DNA from: Halichondria panicea | Lineage: Eukaryota; Porifera; Demospongiae; Suberitida; Halichondriidae | DNA length: 64,000 nucleotides | Assembly (NCBI RefSeq): GCF_963675165.1 | Contig: NC_087390.1 | Span: 3,238,001-3,302,000, forward strand | Direction: 5' to 3' | Part shown: positions 23,936 through 36,839 of the stretch, piece after piece | Numbering within the stretch: position 1 is the stretch's first letter | How the letters are laid out: each line of letters starts with the position of its first letter | Position numbers and translations under genes: made by a program | Notes under the pieces: generated by a model | The model's input: the letters and a program-made list of their open reading frames with translations, nothing else | Databases searched by the model: none | Told to the model about the DNA's origin: nothing

Positions 23936-24781
23936 TTTCTAGTGAGCACTCCCATTAATATTGATTTTGTATAGTTTATCTCCCACTTTTATCATCACTG
24001 GATTAATTTTCCTGTTTTGTATGGAGGACCTGAATTTGGAATCCTCCAATTTGCATAACTAAAAAATACTAAGCTAGTATTAATAATCAGTCATTTTCTG
24101 TACTTTACGTTTCCTGTGTTGTAATGTTTACATGCATGGGTTCTTACTAGTTAACACTTTTTTTAGTCAGTCTCGAATACCCGCCTTAAAGCCCTTTGTG
24201 TATGGGAGCCTCTGCTCACTGTCTTTGTTGTACTTAGTATTCACAGTCTCTGTTTTGTGCATACTATTCAGGGCATCACACAGGGGGGGGCGGGGGCGCT
24301 CGCTCCCCCTAGCTCCAGATTCGCCCCCCCCTGGGATTTAAGCCGTAACACACTTGTGACACACTAACCAAACAAAGATCTTGTCTTATCAATATTACAA
24401 TGTAAATCACAGGAAGAAGTTCTACTCTTTCTGTTTCATATGTCCACAATATCCTCTAATTCACTATATGTAAGTAAATTAAGGGGGCGATTTCTTTAAT
24501 AAAGTTAGGTGTGCCGTGTCGGCTGTGTCGCTCAGGCTGCCATATTTTGTCATATGAGAAAGCTTTGTAGTACCCACAGGAATAGACACAGCTATTTTAT
24601 CTATCTAAGCTGACTATTAAAGCAATTGTTTTAGCACCTATAGGCAACTTGAAACTTCATCAAATTAATCGTTGCCACTCGCATTTTTATACAAAACTAT
24701 GTTTTGCAATTAATTTTGTACTTCATAAAAACCCGATATCTCAGTTCCTAAGAATGCAATATCAGACAGTCTAAATAATAG

Positions 24782-24914
24782 TTAGACACTGTTTAGGAAG
24801 TTTCTACATGATTTAGAAGCCAAAAGGGCTGGTTGTAGTATCCCGAACGTAGTGAGGGTTCTACTAGCTCTGAGGACTTCTAAATCATGTGGAAACTTCC
24901 TAAACAGTGTCTAA
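24782..24914. mobile_element. 133-bp foldback element
   Basis: TTAGACACTGTTTAGGAAGT begins the left arm. The right arm (…ACTTCCTAAACAGTGTCTAA) is its inverse over about 38 bp including the ATGATTTAGAAG portion. Loop about 55 bp, non-coding. Confidence 0.8.
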
Positions 24915-24971
24915 GCATTTTAGATCATAGCAACCATGAGTATTTAGCCAATCAGATTTAATCTAATCTTT

Positions 24972-25055
24972 CCTATATGATTTTCTAAGTGAAGTACATG
25001 ATTTTTTAAGTAAGTACATGATTTTCTAAATAAGTACATGATTTTCTAAGTTGGA
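24972..25055 (+). repeat. Short tandem repeat, AGTACATGATTTTCTAA unit x4
   Basis: Four imperfect 17-21 bp units with the core TACATGATTTTCTAA, directly adjacent to the foldback element whose arm contains ATGATTTAGAA. Confidence 0.75.
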
Positions 25056-25599
25056 TAGAACACTTCCTTTAGCCAATCAAATTGCAGTATTTATGGCAAA
25101 CATGATCTAAAAACAAAAATTTCCTGGGGGAGCATCCCTAGATGGCCGTGTGCTCAGGCACACGGATATTCGGCTTGCCCCCCATTTTTCTGAAATGTGC
25201 ATGACTTTTTCCCCTGTCAATTTTTTCTGTAATGCCTGCTGTCAGATTATGCAATAACTGCCGCATGCACGCTGTTCGGTTTACGAACTCAATAGATATA
25301 TAGCCAACAGATTTCTCTATACTAGACTACATATTGCAACAATTCAATACTCTGAACATGAACGAACATCAGTCTGTAAATGTAAACTATATTTAATGAT
25401 AAAAGGACACTCAGAATAAATTAAAGGACAGAGGCTTTGGTCTAACGTGTCTGCTATGCATGCACTTAATGGCCTTAAGAGTACACTCTAGAATAAATAT
25501 AGAAACATTGGCAGCAGGGCAGTTATTTCGTTTCGTTCATAATTTTTTTATTTTTATAGCCTGAGTTATAAATTGAGCTAACATTGCTAACTCGTGGTT

Positions 25600-25780
25600 A
25601 TCTACAAGAGTATAAGAGAGAGTATCGAACGCATGCATACTATGCATCAGATGTATTCGGAAAGTAACGTGACTTCCTGTCTGAAACGCATAATCAAATG
25701 ACAATTTGGCAATAACATAATTGCTGCCTCGAGGTAAGTGGCGGCTCCAGATGCTCAGAGTGCATCTGATGCAAGGTAAT
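25600..25780. repeat. Relative of the 61.7-kb palindromic element
   Basis: AGAGAGAGTATCGAACGCATG followed by GTAACGTGACTTCCTGTCTG matches the arms of the large palindrome at 61655-61985 (GAGAGTATCGAACGTAGGCA, GTAACGTGACTTCCTGTATC). GATGCTCAGAGTGCATCTGATGCA suggests a further internal inversion. Confidence 0.55.
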
Positions 25781-26534
25781 GCTTTGTTCGACTCTCGTAT
25801 TGGGTGACAGTATCAAAATTTTAATGGAAACGATCCAAGTGGTACAATCCATGTGGCTCGGGACCCCTTAGGACATCACTGTCCGATATAGCCTCGAACG
25901 CTATATATATAGGTAGAAAAAGGCCTGGTGTTCATTGCATAAGTATTGCGCATCACAATTACCCAGAATCTGCATGGGTAATCGTACTACTAACAGTATA
26001 AAAACTAGTCCGTTTACTAGTGTTGAGAATTGCATAATTGAGCGGGTGACTCTCCTAGTATAGCAGCAGCCCAAGCAAACATTCTTAGGGTGACAGCTAT
26101 ATGCTTGTCCATGTACGAAGCATGTCTCCTCCCACTATTGTTAGGATATCATCTATACCTCGTTTGTCAGTGAGGGAGATACGCCCACTCTGAGCTGTGG
26201 GGGTATAGGGAAACCACATTAAAGCATTCTGTTAGCAAAATCAAAGAGCTCATATCTTTGACTGCGGTTTTCAGTTTGGTTATGTCCGGTAGGGGGCTAT
26301 GTCGGGCTCACAAATTTGTCATTGTACAGCCTCAGCAGTCAGCACGCATGTGTAACTATACTATATGGCACCATCAGCATAGTTGTGTTTTTAAACTAAC
26401 CCACCAAAGGACAAGCAAAGTGTCCATTACTTATCAAAGAACTTGTACCTATATAAATACATCGTTATATATACATACGAATGCATGCATCATCACATTG
26501 GTTGACAATCTAAACAGCAGACTTTGAGTAACAA

Positions 26535-26821
26535 CAAGGGCGTATGAAGAGAAGAGGGCATGCAACTACAATCTATCGTATTATAAATGGGCAGGGGCTT
26601 ATGTCTAAAAATAGTAAAGAATGTACTTTATAGCCTTGCCTCGATCCCAGGCCGCATTTCCTGAGACCACTTTTACTCTACTCCCTAGTGGGCGGTTTGC
26701 TAAATATAGTATATCCTGCTGACTCATCAATAATATGACGCATACGCAGTATACATTGTGAGTTGCATGCCGCAGTATATACATTGTGAGTTGCATGCCC
26801 TCTTCTCTTCATACGCCCTTG
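26535..26821. mobile_element. 287-bp MITE with 7-bp target duplication
   Basis: Terminal inverted repeats start CAAGGGCGTATGAAGAGAAG (about 32 bp, near-perfect). The element is bracketed by GTAACAA at 26528-26534 and again at 26822-26828. The paralogous 3' flank of NLR B around 17072-17090 lacks the element and so acts as the empty site. Interior non-coding. Superfamily uncertain; 7-8 bp duplications fit hAT-like transposition. Confidence 0.88.
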
Positions 26822-27792
26822 GTAACAATTAAAGTAACAATTCGCACTGCACTAGTGAAACGCAACTAATTATATAGTCCACATCAGGTCCATGTGACAT
26901 TGAAGCTCGTACACAATGCTCATGGACAGACACTACAAAACAAAAGGACTAATTTCTAAGAGCAAACTGTTGTCAAAGAGTCTGTTCTATTGTCTTTCAA
27001 CCTGTGTCACCTGTCCAGTGATGCAAAACTCCCTAGCTCATAACAAATGGCCAGGTGCTCAATGACTCCATCCTCAAATCCTCCAGTGGAAATGTGGTAA
27101 TGAGGGGAGTTGTCATTTGGATTATATCAACTGTTTAATATGGACATACATATGCAATAGGATGGTGTACGCACATAATAATTATTTGGGCACACTATTG
27201 TCTCATTAGGAGAGAAGGTGAGTGCATATAATGGTGGTCGACCCAAACTCTACGTTTTGAGCAAGCCGATTTGTTGTTCTCAGATATATCGTACAGATGT
27301 CTCAATCGCTCGCAACAAGAAGCACTATCTCATAAAGTATACTTGTAAAATACCTTGCGCTGAGAATGTGGTTGAGCGAAGACCACAAACAAGTGAGGCT
27401 GTCCACTGGAAGAGAGTAGGGACGCTGCAACCTCCTGGTCACCTCGCCAATATACCACCTGCAGAATCCACATGCAATCAACTTACTATATAGACGTAGT
27501 TGCCACAATAGTTATGCTAAATTGAATTAACTAGCAGCTATAGCTAGCTATTGAGCTAAACCATCTAGCCAGCTCAGTTTGTATACCTCTGCTTGTCCAG
27601 TCTCTGTTCCAATGTTAAAGACAGCTATATAGCCATGACACTGACAGCTAGCTATATCTGTCTTGTGTATCTATAATTTTGGCCAGGGAGGGGATTGTTA
27701 TTTGGCTATGATTGTTGCATCAGATTTAGCTACATGTAGGATTAGGCACAATTCTCCTGCTATCCATCAGTTGATTGAAACAAAACACATAT

Positions 27793-28965
27793 TTAACTGT
27801 AACAATGTTGAAAATAGAAAGGCAGTAATAAAACATCACCAGATCTAGAGCTAAGTATTCTAAATGCAGTATGTTCAACATAGTTTCCAAAGTTAATTTC
27901 CCGAATCGATTGAACTGGAATTGCCAGGAATAGGTTTTTCAAAGTGTCGATATGTTGATCGATGTGCTGAAAACTCTCTTTGGATACAACACCGCTCAAA
28001 TGAACGTTTGTATATCTGCAGTAGCTTCTCACTTCAGAAAACAGATAAAGTTTTTCTTTTTTAGTGAATAACTTCAGAAGAGGTTTGTATCTCTCAAGTG
28101 CAACTTGTTTCATTAGAGTCTTATACTCGGTATGGAACAGCTCAGTAGCGAGTTTTTTCCAGAAATAGTCCAACGTCTTCATGAGAGTTTCTCGACCCCA
28201 GGACTCCTCAAATGGAAGTGGCAAAGAGTAGATATTCTCCATTGTATTGTAAGCTTCACTCTGGCTCCAAACATTCACTGACAATGTTGTCTCCATTGTA
28301 ATTACACAATGGAACCAGTACGAAGGTATATAGAGTACTTCACCCGGATACAAAGTAATATCAATTCCATTAAGCTTTTGTATCGTATCTGCAGTCAAAA
28401 CATCACTAACTGACATGTACGTCTGTCTGTAGAATTGATGCAAACATGGATACAGTTTCAACTCCAAATAAGCCTCCGGTGGAAACAAAACAAATCTCTT
28501 CTTGCCGTATGATATGGAATGAAGGTTATGCGATGTATCGTAGTGTGTGTAAGCTGTTACATTCTCCATGCCAAACCAAAAGTTTACTTGTCCAAGTTCT
28601 TGCTTGCTAGTGGTCCAAAAAGTCAATAGCTCAATCTCCTTTCTTGAATACAGTGTTTCAATTCCAAGTAATTCCACTCCTCCACTTGAGTAGTAATAAT
28701 GTCCATTGAATTGCTGATTCAACAAGCTGAAAAACCGCTCTCTAGGATAAATTACTTCGATAAATGGTTTCGAAACAACAAACTTATTGACCTGGGACAA
28801 TGGTTGGTCATTGGCAAAGTACCGAAATACATTATTAGTTCCTTTTTTGCTTAAAACTTGCACAACATTTGATTCTTTCGCTAAAATCTCAGGTGTCCAA
28901 AATGCCGATGCCCATTTATCAAACGGTGTATTTCGGAGAACTACAGGAGTGCCTTGTCCCACCAG
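27793..28965 (-). CDS. JmjC/cupin_8 2-oxoglutarate Fe(II) oxygenase (main exon)
   Basis: One long exon of 390 codons starts right after an acceptor TTTATAG (28967-28966) in phase 0 and ends at a stop at 27795-27793. It opens with LVGQGTPVVLRNTPFDKW, the usual cupin_8 N-terminal strand. The metal triad is visible: H140 and D142 in AYTHYDTSHN, and H218 in VLYIPSYWFHCV (numbered from GTG at 28962). K155 in YGKKRFVLFPP is the likely 2-oxoglutarate contact. These enzymes hydroxylate protein or tRNA substrates; the best-known relatives are FIH, JMJD7, HSPBAP1 and TYW5, and I cannot choose between them. There is no ATG at the exon start, so at least one upstream exon exists. A candidate is 29593-29539. 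The C-terminal ~130 residues are helical and not family-diagnostic. Confidence 0.85.
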   Translation of the reverse strand: MVGQGTPVVLRNTPFDKWASAFWTPEILAKESNVVQVLSKKGTNNVFRYFANDQPLSQVNKFVVSKPFIEVIYPRERFFSLLNQQFNGHYYYSSGGVELLGIETLYSRKEIELLTFWTTSKQELGQVNFWFGMENVTAYTHYDTSHNLHSISYGKKRFVLFPPEAYLELKLYPCLHQFYRQTYMSVSDVLTADTIQKLNGIDITLYPGEVLYIPSYWFHCVITMETTLSVNVWSQSEAYNTMENIYSLPLPFEESWGRETLMKTLDYFWKKLATELFHTEYKTLMKQVALERYKPLLKLFTKKEKLYLFSEVRSYCRYTNVHLSGVVSKESFQHIDQHIDTLKNLFLAIPVQSIREINFGNYVEHTAFRILSSRSGDVLLLPFYFQHCYS

Positions 28966-29538
28966 CTATAAAGAAGGATGCAAAATATCATACTCATGCA
29001 GTCAGATAGATACAGTTCATAATGCGGAGTATGCATGAAAGAGGTTCCTGTAAGAAATTTAACTTAGATGTACCTATGCAATACCATCATGTACAGTGTA
29101 TTATGTACAATACCATCATGTACAGTGTATTATGTACAGTGTATTTTAGAACAGTCATCAAAATACATCATACAGTACCACTCATGGCAAAGTGAGGTCA
29201 GCAGTCAATTCACAAGCAATGAAGTTAAAATGTTGTTAGGATTGTCCGTGAGTCAATATGTAAAGCAGGAAGGCAGCAAGGAATCAATAAGTTTATCGAT
29301 CATCACAGTTGTATCATCACAGTTTGTTTTAATGCATAACAGAGCAACGGAGACAAGGATAATCCAAGTGGAGATAAATAAGGCGTGTACAATAACAAGA
29401 GTTCCGTTGATCTACAAGGCAAAGCTTGTACCATTTACAACCTAAGTTGGGATGAAAATGATGATGCGTTGCCATGAACACCTTTGTACACGTTTCATTT
29501 CATTCTATTGCTATTAAATCTAGGCCTACTTCACTCAC

Positions 29539-29593
29539 CCACTTCGTCATATAATCTCTATCGGATGTACTGCTCCATACAGCTTCTTTGTAT
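29539..29593 (-). CDS. Possible upstream exon of the JmjC gene
   Basis: On the minus strand an acceptor (TTATTCAG) precedes 55 bases encoding YKEAVWSSTSDRDYMTKW, ending at a strong GTGAGT donor (29538-29533). The end phase (0) fits the main JmjC exon, giving …MTKW-LVGQGTPVV. Only splice signals and phase support it. Confidence 0.35.
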
Positions 29594-29990
29594 CTGAATA
29601 AATTATTTTTGTATCATACGAATATCTATGATTGTGTAATAAAATTAATACATGTACATATAGCTAGGCTCTTATGAGAACAATAGCTAGATCTAGATAA
29701 ACTGATCGACATACGTACATGTAGCTGATTAGTAAAACCAGTAGGTTTTACATAGGATTGGCAGTGGGTTTGCCCGTGTTTAGCAATATTTCAATTATTT
29801 TGACTCATGTTCAAACTGTTCTATCTCTGCAGGGAAAGGCCACATCAAGAAACTGGCTGAACAGATAGTTTATTTAGCCTTTTCTCTCTTTGTATCTCTC
29901 ATTTCATAATCCATAAACATTTTAATGAATGAATATTTTCATTTTAAAAATTGCACTATTTCAACGTTTCACCGCTCTTTGTCTGACTGA

Positions 29991-30030
29991 CTAAGTAAGT
30001 AAGTGAGTAAGTAAGTAAGTAAGTAAGTTT
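29991..30030 (+). repeat. (AAGT)n microsatellite
   Basis: About nine TAAG/AAGT units with one GAGT variant. Confidence 0.85.
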
Positions 30031-30590
30031 CTTGCCCAGCATTTACTCCAAGTACAGCCATCTCCAGGACATTCTGCACAGGGTTTCCAAACGACTACAA
30101 CCTGGATTACAAAGCGCTTCTTCAGATTTGCGATTGCTTCCACGAGGCAGATGACCTCTCAGTCTCTATTTCTCTTACCTAGACAATTCCGCCATCTTTA
30201 ATGACTCAGCAATTGCGTTGTGGCCAATAATAATAGATAGGCGTGGCTAATAAACCGTGCGCCTAAAATCAGTGCAGCAGTGCTTTTCCAGAGCCTGAGG
30301 TGTTCCTTTTCTTCACACTGTTCAGCTCTAGCTCCCTTTCTCTGACAGGCATGCTATATGCACTGGCTAGATATCATGCTCTTAAAATGGCTGTCATTTA
30401 ATACTGATTCGCAAATTCAACATAGGGTCTAATTATCAAGCAATAAATTATTACTCATTATACTATAATTATTAGTCCAGAGATATTCGAGAAGATATCT
30501 GATTAGTCCTGTCTTCTCTTCTTGTACTGCCTCTTGACGTTCCACTTATGCATGTCATGATACGTAAACTGTACTGAAAAAGAAAGGGAA

Positions 30591-31145
30591 TCCGACTAGA
30601 AAAACATTTGCAATGTGAAAAATTGCTAGGATTGGCCAGGGGAACCACAAAAAAGCGTGGGAACAAGAAATCAGACGAGAGCATAACTCCAATCCGTTAC
30701 AACGTCATGAACATGTACAATACATAGTATATTAAATAATAGACTGTGTTCCAGATCCACCTATCAGCTTCCATCCACCACATCATTCCATGCAGTCACC
30801 AGTACGGTCTGTGCATGTTACTACGCATGGATGGACTGTGTGTACCTGTGCTCAACACTGCATATATTAGGAACATCAATTCATCACAAATCATCATAAT
30901 TATGTGCCCCACATTCTAAAATGGATGTATAATAAATATATATAGGGATTCGTCATCACTCCACCAGTAAAAATTGCGTGGCATATTGGCTGGGAAAACA
31001 TGGGAAAACTACCAGTATACATGTGATTGACGTTGTAACGGATTGGAGTTATGCTCTCGTCTGATTTCTTGTTCCCACGCTTTTTTGTGGTTCCCCTGGC
31101 CAATCCTAGCAATTTTTCACATTGCAAATGTTTTTCTAGTCGGAT
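30591..31145. mobile_element. 555-bp foldback element with ~120-bp arms
   Basis: TCCGACTAGAAAAACATTTG begins the left arm (30591 to about 30715). The same sequence in inverse ends the right arm (about 31020-31145). The arms include TTGGCCAGGGGAACCACAAA and the inverse TTGTGGTTCCCCTGGCCAAT. The spacer of about 300 bp has no coding potential. Small open frames in each arm (70 and 75 residues) are mirror images and not genes. Confidence 0.88.
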
Positions 31146-31409
31146 AGATGAAAGAAATCATGGATACCTTGCAGGTAATTGAGTCTTTCTCATTAGAAGC
31201 CAGCTTGAGCATCCTGCGAGCAACAGCACTAGCAGTGATGATCCTAAAATGCTTTTCCAACTGCATGAAATTTCATCACCAGCATTTACTTCACGTGCTT
31301 CTTCATGTGCTTGAGCTTGTAGACTTTTTACTTTCTTCTTCATTATTTTCTGCTGACCTCAGCAAGAATTAGGATAGGCGTGGGGTCCACCTAAAATTGA
31401 AGAACTTTG

Positions 31410-31466
31410 ATCTTTGACCTCTCTTTCTTTTCCAACGTGGTCTCACACAGTTCAGTACAAGACAGC

Positions 31467-31469
<3 letters not shown>
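31410..31469 (+). promoter_or_regulatory. RPL37A 5'UTR / core promoter region (5'TOP-like)
   Basis: A pyrimidine-rich tract CCTCTCTTTCTTTTCC at about 31418-31433 lies about 35-50 bases before the ATG. Ribosomal protein genes start transcription at such terminal oligopyrimidine tracts, which confer growth-dependent translation. No TATA box is seen. Confidence 0.55.
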
Positions 31470-35141
<3,672 letters not shown>

Positions 35142-35159
35142 CTTTTTAGCTAAAATGTT

Positions 35160-36806
35160 CTATGTACCATTCTGAGACTGGCTCATTGTTTTTTCCTTGT
35201 GAAAATGGTCATAATTATTATTATTATGGCAGGACAAAGCAAAGCTGCTAAAACAATTTTTAAGCGGCTGTTTCGAAACAAAGCCCCAGTTTGTACAGAA
35301 ACTTGCTGTCTCCATCAGAAAGACACAGATCACATAAATTGGGAATTGGAACAAAGCAAGTTCATTTTAAGCCACAAACGTTTTTGTCCGTGCACTAGAA
35401 GCATGTATCAAGTTGGTGTACCAGTGTCGTAGTGTCTGCGTTTCCTATAAATGATAGTGCTAATTAGAACAACAATAAATCTACAAACACGAACAGCGTA
35501 AATCTTTTTCACACAGTCATGTAAAAAGACAACCTATAACACATCGGTCATCGTAGATTATGCCCGGATTATGCTATTCTTTTATCATAATTAAACAGCC
35601 TATTACTAATATTCCTCCAAAGCACGACATAATTTATATATATAGACCCCAATCCTGCATGCACAATAATTATATATATAGAATACCCAGGAGATAATTA
35701 TAATTAACCATACACTATAGTACTTCCAAATGTTTATACTATAATTATGACTCATATAATATACTGACCTGTATTTCTGTAAAACCTGCCTATTATTGTC
35801 ATTGTTATAAAAATGTACCTATTATGCTCAAAATTATGCTAGCATAATCTACCAACTCCTAGTGGTTAATCATTTGCGAGAATAACACCTTATTACAAAG
35901 CCCTATTGCATTTCACCATGAATTGCATGTAAACGTGATTGGTGTCTGTGTTGCAGTTATAATACAGGATTAAGCGACGTACATGTAGAACCAAGTTTCA
36001 GTATAGTTACATCGTCTTTTCGATAATTGTACTTATAACAGCTACCGTATTACTAGAATGTTTTGCAAGCATCAAATTAACACAACGAACTTTGGGAGGG
36101 TTGATCAATTTGCAACAATAGAATCGCAAAACCTAAATTATTACTTAGTAAATACAAAATCCTTGCCAGAACGCAATACCTCTGTTCGCAACCTGCACCT
36201 CCGAATAACGGCCATGCAGGTCCCAAATGAACAGTTTGTGTACAAAACAACCTCTCAACAAATGCCACCTCTGTATAAAGGCCAAAACATTGTTCCCCAA
36301 AGGTGTCCGTTACAGAGGGGTTCCACTGTAGTTAGATTGCAAAGGGTCAATTTTTTGCTGATTCGCAAAGGTTTTTCACCAGCAAACAAACGAACTAGTA
36401 ATAAGGTAGCTGTAGGTAGTCTTCTAAGTCCAAACCTAACCTCTCTCTTTTTGCAGTTGGGCTACGCACAATTCAACAGAATCAACAGTACTGTACTTGA
36501 TGTAATTACAGCACCACTCTATACGAAAATCAAAATTTCGGCATAATTATAGCACCATTATGCATGTACATAGTCTCACAATTTTTTCTGCTGTGATATG
36601 GACATGGACTCGACGAGTCGTAGCAACTCAACTGCATTGTGAGACCTTTTTTATGATTTCTCACAGTCAGTTTAATAATTATGAACATAAAATTTGCGCA
36701 GAGTTAATTAATTCATCCATCATTTGCAGGTGAACATCATGTGTCTGTTTCCTGTATAATTAGAAAGTGAAAACACTAAGATAATTAATGCAGTAATGTC
36801 ATTGTA
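35160..36806. other. Spacer with repeat remnants; no gene supported
   Basis: Contains ATATATAGACCCCAAT-type AT-rich DNA, a stretch near 36230-36330 resembling interspersed-repeat ends (CCTCTGTATAAAGGCC, GGTGTCCGTTACAGAGGGGT) and a family-1 fragment at about 36497-36555. The 162-codon open frame at 36058-36546 runs through these repeats and is not protein-like. A short inverted GTCTCACAA/TTGTGAGAC pair lies at about 36572-36645. Confidence 0.5.
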
Positions 36807-36839
36807 ATGATGTCATTTGTGGTAAATCACTTTAGTATA

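Larger units (their letters stand above)
23936..27000. other. 3' flank of NLR C with several inserted elements
   Basis: This is the duplicate of 15890-17240, expanded by insertions: a G-rich CAGGGGGGGGCGGGGGCG segment near 24280, an inverted-repeat element at 24782-24914, a four-copy short tandem repeat at 24972-25055 and a 287-bp element at 26535-26821. No gene supported. Confidence 0.6.

Noticed and set aside
31148-31372. 74-codon frame just upstream of RPL37A
   Set aside because: No domain. It lies between a foldback element and the RPL37A promoter and overlaps an opposite-strand frame of equal quality.
36058-36546. 162-codon plus-strand frame
   Set aside because: Crosses two interspersed-repeat fragments (including a family-1 MITE piece); composition and lack of motifs argue against a gene.
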